DNA of 51,470 bases, taken from Gluconobacter cadivus. GTDB taxonomy: Bacteria; Pseudomonadota; Alphaproteobacteria; Acetobacterales; Acetobacteraceae. The DNA lies in the NCBI RefSeq assembly GCF_015244745.1, contig NZ_JABCQI010000013.1:1-51470 (forward strand). The letters are read 5' to 3'. Shown here one piece after another: positions 10,576-20,235 of this stretch. The number at the start of each line of letters is the position of its first letter. The first letter of the stretch is position 1. Below the pieces are notes generated by a model, which was not told where the DNA came from, did no database searches, and was given only the letters and a program-made list of their open reading frames with translations. The position numbers were made by a program, and so were the translations under genes.

Positions 10576-10579
10576 AAAC

Positions 10580-10614
10580 AAAACCCCGCCGAAGACCTGC
10601 TCCGGCGGGGTTTT
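10580..10614. terminator. Rho-independent terminator, bidirectional
   Basis: Perfect CCCCGCCG/CGGCGGGG stem with A4 before and T4 after, between the convergent GT61 and helicase genes. Confidence 0.9.
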
Positions 10615-10640
10615 ACGTCACTCAGATCCTGAAAGAAGGA

Positions 10641-12458
10641 TCAGGAACGGCGCTTGCGGCTCGAACCATCGCCACGCGGGCCATCGCCGCCTGCAGGCTT
10701 CTGACGGCTGAAGCCGGAACCGCCGCGTCCCTTGTAGCCGCTTCCGCCGCCAGCACCACCACGCGGGCCGCCCTTGAAGCCGCCGCCCGAACGGCCACCG
10801 CCGCCAAAACGCTTGCCTTCACCGGGGTTACGACCACGGGGGCCCATGCCGCCAGCAGGCGCTTCAGACGGTTCGATCGTCACTTCATCAGCGTCCGCAC
10901 CGGCGAGGCAGGACTTGAAGCGCGCAACGCTCTCATCGGCGATCTGGAAATAGGTCTGTTCCTGATCGATGCGGATGCTGCCGATTTCGCGCTTCTGCAC
11001 ACCACCCAGACGGCAGATCAGCGGGATCAGCCATTTCGGATCGGCGCGCTCGGTCCGGCCGACACTCATCTTGAACCACTCGCCCGCCATGACGTGCTCT
11101 TCACGCGGCGCACGCTCACCACGCTCTGTGTGACGCGGGGCTTCGACAGACATCGGACGAACCTGCTCGACCTTCGGCAGACGCGCACGGTACAGACCCA
11201 CCAGCGCAGCCGCGAGCTTCGTGGCGTCGTATTTCTCGGCGAGCTGGTTGACCAGTTCGTCGGACATGTCGTCCACGGCATTCGTCAGGATAGGATCGTC
11301 CATCAGACGGGTCTTGTCCTGCTCGGCAATCGCCGCAGCGGTCGGAACAGCTTCCCATTCCGCCTGGATCTTGGCTATCTGAAGCAGACGCTCAGCCTTG
11401 CGACGCTGGCTCACCGGAACCATCAGAACACTGGTGCCCTTGCGGCCCGCACGACCTGTCCGGCCCGAACGGTGCAGCAGGGTCTCGGCAGCCGTCGGGA
11501 TGCTGGCATGGATCACGAGGTTCAGGGCCGGGACGTCAATACCACGGGCTGCAACGTCGGTTGCAACGCAGACACGCGCCTGACCGGAACGCAGGCTCTC
11601 GATCGCGCGGCTACGCTCGTTCTGACCCATCTCGCCGGAAATGGCGACAGATGCAAAACCACGCTCAAGCAGGGTTGCCTGAACCTGATTGACCATCATG
11701 CGGGTGTTGCAAAACACCATCGCCGTCGGGCTCTCGTAGAAACGAAGCACATTGACAAGCGAGCGCTCGATTTCCTGCGGCGGCGTGACAACACAGCGAT
11801 AGGTGATGTCGGAATGCTGCTTCGCACCCGACACCGTGTCGATCCGCTCGGCGTTTTTCTGGTAGCGACGCGCAAGGGACGCGATTTCGCGGGCGATCGT
11901 AGCGGAGAACAGCAGGGTGCGACGCTCGGCCGGAGCAGCATCGAGAAGCTGCTCGAGTTCTTCACGGAAGCCCATATCCAGCATCTCGTCAGCTTCGTCG
12001 AGAATGACGCAGCGCAGAGCGGACAGGTCGAGGGAGCCGCGCGACAGATGGTCGCACAGACGGCCCGGCGTGCCGACAACGATATGAACGCCACGGCTCA
12101 GTTCGCGGGCTTCGCTGCGGGCATCGGTGCCGCCAATGCAGCTCGCAATGCGGGCACCGGTTTCGGCATAAAGCCATTTGAGTTCGGACTGGACCTGAAG
12201 CGCCAGCTCACGCGTCGGCGCGATCACGAGCGCCATGGGCTGAGGGGACGGCGGAAGGCGATCGGCGTCTCCGAGCAGGGTCGGAGCGATGGCCAGGCCG
12301 AAGGCGACGGTCTTGCCCGACCCCGTCTGCGCGGAAACCAGCAGGTCGCGCTCGTCCAGCCCCGGCTGCAGAACGGCTTCCTGAACAGGAGTCAGCTGTT
12401 CGTAGCCACGTGCCTCAAGGGCGCGCTTGAGGGCAGGATGGGTATCGGGAAAAGGCAT
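10641..12458 (-). CDS. DEAD-box RNA helicase with DbpA-type RNA-binding domain
   Basis: ATP-dependent RNA helicase of 605 residues, likely acting in ribosome assembly, RNA decay or cold adaptation. The RecA-1 domain has a Q motif near 20-26, Walker A AQTGSGKT (43-50), PTRELALQ, VILDEADEM (DEAD 154-157) and the SAT motif. RecA-2 has the ATDVAARGID and HRSGRTGRAGRKG motifs. A DbpA/CsdA-like RNA-binding domain (about 455-535) comes next, then a Gly/Arg-rich RGG-like disordered tail rich in GGG and RG. The layout matches DeaD/CsdA rather than RhlE. The ribosome site before 12458 is weak. Confidence 0.93.
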   Translation of the reverse strand: MPFPDTHPALKRALEARGYEQLTPVQEAVLQPGLDERDLLVSAQTGSGKTVAFGLAIAPTLLGDADRLPPSPQPMALVIAPTRELALQVQSELKWLYAETGARIASCIGGTDARSEARELSRGVHIVVGTPGRLCDHLSRGSLDLSALRCVILDEADEMLDMGFREELEQLLDAAPAERRTLLFSATIAREIASLARRYQKNAERIDTVSGAKQHSDITYRCVVTPPQEIERSLVNVLRFYESPTAMVFCNTRMMVNQVQATLLERGFASVAISGEMGQNERSRAIESLRSGQARVCVATDVAARGIDVPALNLVIHASIPTAAETLLHRSGRTGRAGRKGTSVLMVPVSQRRKAERLLQIAKIQAEWEAVPTAAAIAEQDKTRLMDDPILTNAVDDMSDELVNQLAEKYDATKLAAALVGLYRARLPKVEQVRPMSVEAPRHTERGERAPREEHVMAGEWFKMSVGRTERADPKWLIPLICRLGGVQKREIGSIRIDQEQTYFQIADESVARFKSCLAGADADEVTIEPSEAPAGGMGPRGRNPGEGKRFGGGGRSGGGFKGGPRGGAGGGSGYKGRGGSGFSRQKPAGGDGPRGDGSSRKRRS

Positions 12459-12585
12459 ATTTTATGAACACTCGGCAAACGTCACGCCGACGACAGGATG
12501 CGGCGGCTGGAATGCCGCTGCATAAAGACTTCCGCTTCAAAATACCAGAAAGAACGTATGCCGAGGTTTTTCTTGTGTTTGCAGC

Positions 12586-13236
12586 TCAGGTTCTGGGCTT
12601 GCGGCCAATCACGGCATGAACCGTATCGCGCCACGCCGTCAGGTCTTCCGGGGGGACGACCTCGCCCGTATCCAGCTCCGCCAGACCGGTGCGGGACATA
12701 AGAACACTGACCAGCCGCACGCGGTCCGCAGGCTCCAGCGCCTGCCAGATCGCAACGGCCTTCGCCGCATGAAACTGGTCGGAAAATGTCAGGATCAGCG
12801 GCGCACCGGGCTTGAGCACACGCACGATTTCCATCAGAACCGCCAAAGGCTGCGTCAGATAGGCCAACCCGTCACACAGCGTCACGGCATCGAAGCTGTC
12901 ATCTTCAAAAGGCAGGGTCGGCTCGTCATTGAGATCCTGCACGACCCGTTCGCTCAGAACCGGATTGGCCTCCAGAGCCGCTTTCGCAACGCCAAGCCCG
13001 ACCACGCGCTGAAACTGCGCTTCCTTCGGATAATGACTCAACGCTCCGGCCATCAGATCCAGCACGGCGCCCCCAACCGGCAGAGCGGTCTGATACAGGG
13101 CCGTTACGGCTGTCTGCGCGCCCATGTCCATCAGCGAATCCGGGATGCGCTGTGCATGGAAGATCGTGTCAGGCTCGTCGTTGGCACGCGTGAACGCCGC
13201 AACGTGCATTCCTTCAAGCTGTTCCGGGCCGCTCAT
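12586..13236 (-). CDS. SAM-dependent class I methyltransferase
   Basis: Protein of 216 residues with a Rossmann methyltransferase fold. GGAVLDLMAG is motif I. The segment FDAVTLCDGLAYLTQP and the MEIVRVLKPGAPLILTFSD segment correspond to motifs IV-VI of small-molecule methyltransferases. Substrate unknown. The start at 13236 (MSGPEQLEG) follows AAGGAG; the frame continues 13 codons upstream without support. Transcribed away from dapF. Confidence 0.82.
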   Translation of the reverse strand: MSGPEQLEGMHVAAFTRANDEPDTIFHAQRIPDSLMDMGAQTAVTALYQTALPVGGAVLDLMAGALSHYPKEAQFQRVVGLGVAKAALEANPVLSERVVQDLNDEPTLPFEDDSFDAVTLCDGLAYLTQPLAVLMEIVRVLKPGAPLILTFSDQFHAAKAVAIWQALEPADRVRLVSVLMSRTGLAELDTGEVVPPEDLTAWRDTVHAVIGRKPRT

Positions 13237-13321
13237 ATCCACTCCTTGCTGATCCAGCAGCGGACATGAGGGCATGTTCCCCGTGCGTCAACCCGCGTGA
13301 TGCTTTATGAGGAAGGCTATC

Positions 13322-14095
13322 ATGAGCCTCTCCTTCACGAAAATGCACGGTCTGGGCAACGATTTCGTCGTCATCGATGCCCGCCAGAACGATCCCACGC
13401 TCGACACCGCCACCATCCGCCATCTGTGCGACCGGCGCTTTGGAATCGGCTGCGACCAGCTCGTTCTCTTAACTGTCCCAACGCTGGACGGTGCGGACGT
13501 GCATGTCCGATTCTTTAATCCCGACGGCTCTGAAGCCGGAGCCTGCGGCAATGCGTCTCGCTGCGTGGCAAAATTCGTCGGAGGCACGCCCACACTCCAG
13601 ACTGCTGCCGGTCTTCTTCCCACCGCACGCGACGGCGATCTTTTCACGATCGATATGGGTATGCCCCGCCTGGACTGGCAGGACGTACCGCTTTCGCAGG
13701 CCTGCGACACGCTGCATCTCCCCCTGCATGACGCCGCGGCCTGCTCGATGGGCAATCCCCACGCCACGATCTTTGGCGATGCCTCCCACGCAGAAGCACT
13801 GGGCGCCGGGCTCGAACAGGACGCGCTGTTCCCCGAACGCGCCAATATCGGCTTTGCACAAATCCTCTCCCCGACCCATATGCGCCTGCGGGTCTGGGAA
13901 CGTGGTGCCGGCCTGACACTCGCCTGCGGGTCCGGCGCCTGCGCGGCCGTCGTGAATGCCGTGCGTCGCGGCCTCACGGAGCGCACCTGCATTGTCACCA
14001 TGGATGGTGGCGACCTGCAAATCACTTGGCGCGCGGACGGTCACGTCCTGATGACAGGCCCCGCCGTCACGGTTTTCCACGGAACAACGGCGTGA
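13322..14095 (+). CDS. dapF: Diaminopimelate epimerase
   Basis: Converts LL- to meso-diaminopimelate, the last isomer step before lysine and the cross-linking residue of peptidoglycan. 257 residues, slightly shorter than E. coli DapF. The two catalytic cysteines sit in GACGNASRC (N-terminal half) and ACGSGACAA (C-terminal half); KMHGLGNDF is the family N-terminus. The start at 13322 is preceded by AGGAAGG; an in-frame ATG at 13307 lies before that ribosome site and is less likely. Its stop overlaps the mtaB start (GTGA). Confidence 0.96.
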   Translation: MSLSFTKMHGLGNDFVVIDARQNDPTLDTATIRHLCDRRFGIGCDQLVLLTVPTLDGADVHVRFFNPDGSEAGACGNASRCVAKFVGGTPTLQTAAGLLPTARDGDLFTIDMGMPRLDWQDVPLSQACDTLHLPLHDAAACSMGNPHATIFGDASHAEALGAGLEQDALFPERANIGFAQILSPTHMRLRVWERGAGLTLACGSGACAAVVNAVRRGLTERTCIVTMDGGDLQITWRADGHVLMTGPAVTVFHGTTA

Positions 14096-15294
14096 CCGCC
14101 TCCGTCCTGACCTTCGGCTGCCGCCTGAACGCGCATGAAAGCGATGGCATGGCCCATCACGCGCGCGGCCAGAACGACACCATCATCGTCAACACCTGCG
14201 CCGTGACAACCACCGCCGAGCGGCAGGCGCGACAGGCCATTCGTCGGGCGCATCGCGAAAATCCGGATGCCAAAATCGTCGTGACCGGTTGCGCTTCCGA
14301 CATCGCACCGGATCGCTGGGCCGAACTGCCGGGCGTGGTTCGCGTCGTCCCCAACGAAGACAAGCTCAAACCCGCCATCTGGGGCGATCACGGCACAGGA
14401 CTACCCCCGTCACGCCACGCCCGCGCCCTTCTTCAGGTTCAGCAGGGCTGCGATCATCGCTGCACATTCTGCATCATTCCCTATGGTCGCGGCGATTCCC
14501 GCTCCACGCCCATTGAGGATGCCATCGCCCGCGCCGAAGCCCTTGTCGAAGCCGGTCATCAGGAAATCGTCCTGACCGGCGTGGACATTGCCTCCTGGCA
14601 AGACACCGCAGGCAAGGGGCTGGGCGCATTATGCCGCGAACTGCTGCGCCGTGTTGAAGGTGTCCGACGTCTGCGCCTGTCGTCCATCGACCCTGTTCTT
14701 CTGGATGTGAAGACGGGCGATGCGGATCTGTGGTGGCTGCTGGAAAACGAACCCCGCTTGATGCCGCATCTACACCTCTCCCTGCAGGCCGGGTCGGACC
14801 TCATTCTCAAGCGCATGAAACGCCGCCACGACACCGCTGGCGTTGCGGCCACACTGCGCCGTGTCCGCTCCATGCGTCCGGAAACAGGCGTCGGCGCCGA
14901 TCTGATCGCGGGGTTCCCTACAGAAACGGAGGCTCTGTTTGAAGAAACGCGCGCCTTCATCGAAGAGCAGAAGATCCCTTTCCTACATGTCTTTCCCTAC
15001 AGCGAACGCCCCGGCACCCCTGCGGCACGGATGCCCGCCGTTCCCAACGCCGAACGCCAGCAACGCGCGGCCCGACTCCGCGACGTGGGCGATAGAAACC
15101 GTGACCGTTTTCTCGAACGCCTCATCGGCACGGACTTCGATATTCTCGCCGAAACGGCCGATAGCGGCCATTCCCCCGAATTCGCCGCCATCCGCCTCGT
15201 CGGCGACGCGCCTGCGCCAGTGCGGGGCAGTTTCGTCCCCGTCCGGGCTACCGGGCTCGAAAACGGAACACTTCTGGCAGAAATCCGCACCTGA
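14092..15294 (+). CDS. mtaB: tRNA t6A37 methylthiotransferase MtaB
   Basis: Radical-SAM enzyme of 400 residues that adds a methylthio group to N6-threonylcarbamoyladenosine 37 of tRNAs. An N-terminal UPF0004 domain has Cys in TFGCRLN, VNTCAV and VTGCASD for the auxiliary 4Fe-4S cluster. The radical-SAM cluster is CDHRCTFC, and a TRAM-like C-terminus follows. A GTG start at 14092 is proposed: it overlaps the dapF TGA as GTGA and gives the family N-terminus ([12 protein letters not shown]). No ATG sits at this point. The gene order dapF-mtaB-ftsY is common in alphaproteobacteria. Confidence 0.93.
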   Translation: MTASVLTFGCRLNAHESDGMAHHARGQNDTIIVNTCAVTTTAERQARQAIRRAHRENPDAKIVVTGCASDIAPDRWAELPGVVRVVPNEDKLKPAIWGDHGTGLPPSRHARALLQVQQGCDHRCTFCIIPYGRGDSRSTPIEDAIARAEALVEAGHQEIVLTGVDIASWQDTAGKGLGALCRELLRRVEGVRRLRLSSIDPVLLDVKTGDADLWWLLENEPRLMPHLHLSLQAGSDLILKRMKRRHDTAGVAATLRRVRSMRPETGVGADLIAGFPTETEALFEETRAFIEEQKIPFLHVFPYSERPGTPAARMPAVPNAERQQRAARLRDVGDRNRDRFLERLIGTDFDILAETADSGHSPEFAAIRLVGDAPAPVRGSFVPVRATGLENGTLLAEIRT

Positions 15295-15354
15295 AATACA
15301 TTCAGGTCTTCCTGTGCTCTTGACGTCCGGCCCGACCTGTCCGAACTCCCATGC

Positions 15355-16317
15355 ATGGCTGGATTTTTCTCACGACTCAAACAGGGTCTTTCACGCTCGA
15401 GTTCGCGTCTCGGCGCCGTCTTCACCCATCGCAAGCTGGACGAAACGGCTCTTGAGGAACTCAAGGACGAACTGATCGCGGCAGACCTCGGCCCCGCCGT
15501 CGCCGAACGCGTGATCGAAAGCTTCCGGAGCACGCGCTTCGGCAAGGACGTGACCAGCGACGAAATCCGAGAAACCCTCGCGACCGAAATCGCCCGTGTT
15601 CTGGAGCCGGTTGCAGTTCCTTTCGAGCCCGATCCGGCGAAAAAGCCCCATGTCGTTCTGGTGGTCGGGGTCAATGGCGTCGGCAAGACCACGACCATCG
15701 GCAAGATGGCCCGCCTCTATACTGAAGAAGGCAAATCCGTGATGCTGGTTGCGGGAGATACCTTCCGCGCCGCCGCTGTCGAACAACTCGAAGTCTGGGG
15801 CAAACGCGCCAATGTGCCGGTCATTGCCGGAAAGCACGGTGCCGATGCAGCGGGACTAGCCTATGACGGCCTCAAGCGCGCAACGGAAGCCGGAACCGAC
15901 CTGCTTCTGATCGACACTGCCGGACGCCTGCACAACAAGGGCGCGCTGATGGAGGAACTGGCCAAGGTCATCCGCGTCATGCGGAAATTCGACGAAACGG
16001 CACCGCATTCCGTGCTGCTGGTGTTGGATGCCACGACGGGTCAGAACGCCGTCGAACAGGTTCGCGTGTTTCGGGAGTTGGTCAACGTGACCGGCCTGAT
16101 CGTGACCAAACTGGATGGCTCCGCACGCGGTGGCATCGTCGTTGCCCTTGCCGAACAGTTCAAGCTGCCGGTTCATATGGTCGGCGTTGGGGAACAGGCT
16201 GAAGACCTCCGCCCCTTCTCGGCTCAGGACTATGCCAAAGGTCTGGTCGGCGGTTCGAACGATCTGGCATCAAGACTGATGGAAACCTCGGTCGAAGATA
16301 CGTCCGCAGTCGAATAA
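15355..16317 (+). CDS. ftsY: Signal recognition particle receptor FtsY
   Basis: SRP-receptor GTPase of 320 residues that docks ribosome-nascent chain complexes at the inner membrane. A short N-terminal amphipathic stretch with basic residues replaces the long acidic A domain of E. coli. N domain about 25-95. The G domain has GVNGVGKTTT (105-114), DTAGRLHNKG, TKLDGSARGG and the closing GVGEQAEDLRPF motif. Third gene of the dapF-mtaB-ftsY run, 60 bases after mtaB. Confidence 0.97.
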   Translation: MAGFFSRLKQGLSRSSSRLGAVFTHRKLDETALEELKDELIAADLGPAVAERVIESFRSTRFGKDVTSDEIRETLATEIARVLEPVAVPFEPDPAKKPHVVLVVGVNGVGKTTTIGKMARLYTEEGKSVMLVAGDTFRAAAVEQLEVWGKRANVPVIAGKHGADAAGLAYDGLKRATEAGTDLLLIDTAGRLHNKGALMEELAKVIRVMRKFDETAPHSVLLVLDATTGQNAVEQVRVFRELVNVTGLIVTKLDGSARGGIVVALAEQFKLPVHMVGVGEQAEDLRPFSAQDYAKGLVGGSNDLASRLMETSVEDTSAVE

Positions 16318-16347
16318 GACGTCAGGCTCTGCGATCTGGAGGATGGC

Positions 16348-16818
16348 TCAGTTCGCAGGAGCATCTTCGTCCGAAGACATCCATTCGTCCTGAAGATACG
16401 CGATCCGTTTTTCGATGGATTTGCGCTCGCGTCGTGCCACTTCCGCATTCCAGAGTCGCCCACCAATGGCTGAAGCCTCCGCCACAAGCCACGCCGCACC
16501 AGCCGCCAGCCAGTCCAGCGCCAGCGTTACGGGTTGGGTAATCTGCGCGATGCAGGTCTCCCAATCGCCGTTGGCCGCCCAGGCTTCGTGCAGGGGATGT
16601 ACCATGACCGCGCCAACATAAAACAGAACGATCATGAGACGCTGGCCATCAGCGTTCGGATCAAACAGTTTCAGAGCCACCAGAGGCAACAGCAGCACAC
16701 CGGCAACAAGCAGACTTCCGGGCACATAGGACAGCATCAAGCCAATGATGATTCCGTGCCACCACCGAAATCCCGGAGCACGGAGCGTTCCCGCTTCTGC
16801 CGACCTAACAGACGCCAT
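16348..16818 (-). CDS. Small membrane protein next to pseudokinase
   Basis: Protein of 156 residues with no family I recognise. Three hydrophobic stretches are visible: about 22-50 (GIIIGLMLSYVPGSLLVAGV and on), 60-75 (LMIVLFYVGAVMVHPL) and 95-115. A charged C-terminal tail includes RRERKSIEKR and ends acidic. GAGGAAG precedes the start, and the gene follows the kinase-like gene by nine bases, so the two are almost certainly co-transcribed and perhaps act together at the inner membrane. Convergent with ftsY. Confidence 0.7.
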   Translation of the reverse strand: MASVRSAEAGTLRAPGFRWWHGIIIGLMLSYVPGSLLVAGVLLLPLVALKLFDPNADGQRLMIVLFYVGAVMVHPLHEAWAANGDWETCIAQITQPVTLALDWLAAGAAWLVAEASAIGGRLWNAEVARRERKSIEKRIAYLQDEWMSSDEDAPAN

Positions 16819-16827
16819 AAATCTTCC

Positions 16828-18798
16828 TCACTGGCAGAATTCCAGCCAGATACTTGCCATTGCGACCGCGATGCCTGTCAGAAGAGAAAAGAACTCACCG
16901 GAGTTTCGCGCCTCGCGATCATTGGCGGCTTTGCGTTCAGGCGCTTCATCGAGAACACGCATCAGGTTGCTGATTTCGGCTTCGGCTTCCTGAGCCTGCC
17001 TCTGGTCCAACCGCAGACCCGTTGGATCGTTGACCGTTGCCAGAAAGACGCCCAGATTTCCGTTTTCGGCTGCCTTTCCCAGACGCACGCGCCGACGGGC
17101 ACGCGCACTCTTGCTCCGCCACTGGCGCAGCTCCGCCTCAAGCAGAGGCAAAGCCCGTTGCGCCAGAAAGCTGAGTGGCGCGGTGTCGAATTTCCTCTGA
17201 ACTGCTGCGAGCAGGGTCACATCCGCCAGCCAGCCTGGCAACCCGGCTTTCTGTGATTGCGACAAAGGAACAACTCCCTGACGCGCGCAATGCGCCTCAA
17301 GGAAAGAGCGCATCTGATCATCCAGAAAACCGCTTCGCCCCAGCATATCATCCGGCAGGTCTTCAATGCCCACATGGCGGTTCAGCCACTGCAACAGCCC
17401 TTCCGGCACGGAGATCCGCGCATCCAGACATTTTTTTGAAAGACACGGAAGATAACTGTTCATCTCATAAGGGAAACGCCTGACCAGTTCCGCTCCTTTA
17501 AGAGCTATCCGCCGCGCTGCCGCCGACAACGCCGTGATCTGCCGCCCCTGTCTCTGCGGAAGATGGGCCGACAGGAAGGCATCCGGGTTACCCGCCATGA
17601 AGCTCAGGATATTGCGGACCGTTCGTTCATCGTCCGGGTTATCAGGCCGAACGGTTGCCTGAACCATCATCTGTGGCAGCGCCTCCGGCCAGAACCATAT
17701 TCCTCCCCAAAACATGGGCGCAGCGGGATCAAGCACGGAAATTGCGTGTGTGATGACCATCGTCGCAGGATCGACCGCCTTGCTTCCGCCCGCGGGAAGA
17801 AACGAAGCGCTGGCCTGTTCGATCAGGCTCGCCATCACGGAGAGCTCAAGCTCCCCATGGAGCCAGTTACTGACGACTTTCCTTTGCAGCAGCGCGGAAA
17901 ATTCGGCGGGATGACGCCCCGCGTACCATGCCAGGGCCTGGGGCGTATGCACGGCGTTTCCGCCGATCATGAGCGGAATGCGGGCGGGAACGACCGGGCG
18001 GACCGTAAAAACCTTGCTCGGCGCTATCGTCACCAGATCGCGTGGAGAAGGGCGATTATGCGGATCATCCGCCAGCATGGCGGTCAGGAGGGACCGCAGC
18101 CCGACAGGAACTTTCTGGTCCTGCATGTAAGCCGCAGGCGTACCGATCTCGAAGCGCCGTTTGAGGATCTCCGCGTCGGACAGTCCTTCAAGAGGTAATT
18201 TTCCGATCGCAAGCGCGAGGATAATCACACCCAGCGAGAAGATGTCGCAATCCGTCGTCCCTTCGCCCCGCGCAGACGGACGGCAGACCGCCGAAGACAG
18301 GGGTTCGAACAGAACAGGCTGTTTTTCAGCAGGCGCCGTAACGCCCAACGGCCCGAGCACGACTTTGTGCAGCCCCTGCCCGACGAACATGTTGTCCGGG
18401 CGGATGCTGCGGCATGTCAGATTGGCCGCTTCCAACTTCTGGAGAAGCCCGGCAAACGGGCGGATGACGCCATCAATCAGCTGGCTTTCGGTCCATAGAC
18501 CGAGACTTTCCGCAAGAGATGGGCCTGGAGGATGGGGACAGAGAACCCATAAAGCACCCTGACAATATTCATGGGTCTGAATCGGAATCACGCTCTCATG
18601 ACGAAAGAACATGAATTCTGAAAGACGGGCCGACGGCACAAAGGGAGCCAGCGCAAGATAGGACGCCCCGGAAGCCGTCATGTCCTGCGCGCCATATGTC
18701 GTACAGCCACCAAAATCAGGCTGTTTGTGATCCAGGCTGATCAGATACCGCTCGGCAATGAGCAGTTCCTGGCTGTTATCTGCCTGCGTGTCGGCCAT
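16828..18798 (-). CDS. Membrane-anchored protein kinase-like protein (probable pseudokinase)
   Basis: Protein of 656 residues. Residues about 15-275 resemble a Ser/Thr kinase: the catalytic-loop equivalent is CRSIRPDNMF (129-138) and the aF region is DCDIFSLGV (183-191). Key residues are missing. HRD is CRS, so the catalytic Asp is Ser131; DFG aligns with PLG (150-152); no VAIK-type lysine is visible in the N-lobe. Residues about 280-600 are of unknown fold. Arg-rich stretches near 565-575 precede a C-terminal hydrophobic segment in the last 22 residues (GIAVAMASIWLEF), which suggests a tail anchor. It is the first gene of a pair with the small membrane protein. The function is not inferable beyond signalling or scaffolding. 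Confidence 0.72.
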   Translation of the reverse strand: MADTQADNSQELLIAERYLISLDHKQPDFGGCTTYGAQDMTASGASYLALAPFVPSARLSEFMFFRHESVIPIQTHEYCQGALWVLCPHPPGPSLAESLGLWTESQLIDGVIRPFAGLLQKLEAANLTCRSIRPDNMFVGQGLHKVVLGPLGVTAPAEKQPVLFEPLSSAVCRPSARGEGTTDCDIFSLGVIILALAIGKLPLEGLSDAEILKRRFEIGTPAAYMQDQKVPVGLRSLLTAMLADDPHNRPSPRDLVTIAPSKVFTVRPVVPARIPLMIGGNAVHTPQALAWYAGRHPAEFSALLQRKVVSNWLHGELELSVMASLIEQASASFLPAGGSKAVDPATMVITHAISVLDPAAPMFWGGIWFWPEALPQMMVQATVRPDNPDDERTVRNILSFMAGNPDAFLSAHLPQRQGRQITALSAAARRIALKGAELVRRFPYEMNSYLPCLSKKCLDARISVPEGLLQWLNRHVGIEDLPDDMLGRSGFLDDQMRSFLEAHCARQGVVPLSQSQKAGLPGWLADVTLLAAVQRKFDTAPLSFLAQRALPLLEAELRQWRSKSARARRRVRLGKAAENGNLGVFLATVNDPTGLRLDQRQAQEAEAEISNLMRVLDEAPERKAANDREARNSGEFFSLLTGIAVAMASIWLEFCQ

Positions 18799-18887
18799 CG
18801 AAATCCCGCTGTTTCCCTGTCCGGTCTTTTGTGCCGGACAGGGATTGAGACTTCGTTAATGCGGAAAGCGATTCCGGTCGTGAGAGA

Positions 18888-20177
18888 TCAGTCTTCGAAC
18901 GGATCGCGCATCAGGATAGTGTCGTCGCGTTCCGGGCTGGTGGACAGCAGCGTCACCGGGGCTTCGATCAGCTCCTCGATACGACGAACATATTTGATGG
19001 CCTGGGCGGGCAGTTCGGCCCAGGATCGTGCGCCAGCGGTCGTTTCTTTCCAGCCCGGCATCGTTTCATAAACCGGCTTGACGCGAGACTGTGCGCCCGG
19101 AGCGGACGGGAACGTTTCAATTTTCTGCCCGTCCAGTTCGTAACCCACGCAGATCGAAATCTCGTCCAGACCGTCCAGAACGTCCAGCTTCGTCAGGGCG
19201 ATGCCGCTGACGCCACCGACGCGGACGGCGCGACGGATCAGAACCGCATCGAACCAGCCACAGCGACGGGGGCGGCCTGTGACGGTACCGAATTCATGGC
19301 CGCGCTCACCGAGGGTCCGGCCCGTCTGATCGTGCAGTTCGGTCGGGAACGGTCCCTCGCCCACGCGGGTCGTGTAAGCCTTGGCAATTCCGAGCACAAA
19401 ACCGACTGAAGACGGGCTGACACCGCTGCCCGATGCTGCAACAGCCGCAACCGTATTGGAGCTCGTGACAAACGGATAGGTTCCGTGGTCGACGTCCAGC
19501 ATGACAGCCTGCGCACCTTCGAACAGGATGCGGCGACCGGCACGACGGGCTTCGTCCAGACGATCCCAGACCTGGCAGGAGAACGGCAGAAGGCGCGGCG
19601 TGATCTCGGTCAGGAAGTCCTTGAGCTGCTCCTTCGTAAACGTCTCGGCACCCAGACCGGCCAGCAGCGTGTTGTGATGCAGGAGCAGTTCGTCCAGCTT
19701 CCAGTCCAGCGTCTCGGGCTCGGCCAGATCGCAGATCCGGATGGCGCGACGGGCGACCTTGTCTTCATAGGCCGGGCCGATGCCACGACCGGTCGTGCCG
19801 ATCTTATGCTCACCACGGGCAGCTTCACGCGCACGATCGAGCGCACCATGAACCGGCAGGATCAGCGGAGCGTTCTCGGCAATCCACAGCGTCTCGGGCG
19901 TTACGACGAGGCCCTGTGCGGTTACGCGGTCGATCTCGGTCATCAGGGCTTTCGGGTCCACGACGACGCCATTGCCAATCACGCCGATCTTGCCGCGCAC
20001 CAGACCGGACGGCAGCAGGGACAGCTTGTAGACCTGCTCACCCACGACCAGCGTGTGACCGGCATTGTGGCCACCCTGAAAGCGGACAACGATATCGGCA
20101 CGGCTGGCGAGCCAGTCGACAATTTTGCCTTTACCCTCGTCTCCCCACTGGGTTCCGATCACGGTGACGTTGGACAT
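18888..20177 (-). CDS. purA: Adenylosuccinate synthase
   Basis: GTP-dependent enzyme joining IMP and aspartate, the first committed step to AMP. 429 residues, normal length. The N-terminus [13 protein letters not shown] is the P-loop; GGHNAGHT, the GTTGRGIGP segment and [10 protein letters not shown] (substrate loop) are all present. The start at 20177 follows AGGAAG. Third in the serC-hisZ-purA run, 58 bases after hisZ. Confidence 0.97.
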   Translation of the reverse strand: MSNVTVIGTQWGDEGKGKIVDWLASRADIVVRFQGGHNAGHTLVVGEQVYKLSLLPSGLVRGKIGVIGNGVVVDPKALMTEIDRVTAQGLVVTPETLWIAENAPLILPVHGALDRAREAARGEHKIGTTGRGIGPAYEDKVARRAIRICDLAEPETLDWKLDELLLHHNTLLAGLGAETFTKEQLKDFLTEITPRLLPFSCQVWDRLDEARRAGRRILFEGAQAVMLDVDHGTYPFVTSSNTVAAVAASGSGVSPSSVGFVLGIAKAYTTRVGEGPFPTELHDQTGRTLGERGHEFGTVTGRPRRCGWFDAVLIRRAVRVGGVSGIALTKLDVLDGLDEISICVGYELDGQKIETFPSAPGAQSRVKPVYETMPGWKETTAGARSWAELPAQAIKYVRRIEELIEAPVTLLSTSPERDDTILMRDPFED

Positions 20178-20235
20178 GAGCTGACTTCCTAGAACTGACA
20201 ATACGAGACGGGAGAAACGAAAGGGACCGGCAAGG

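Noticed and set aside
11094-12467. 457-residue open frame antisense to the DEAD-box helicase
   Set aside because: Mirror frame of a long high-GC gene; no recognisable motif, while the minus-strand helicase has all motifs.
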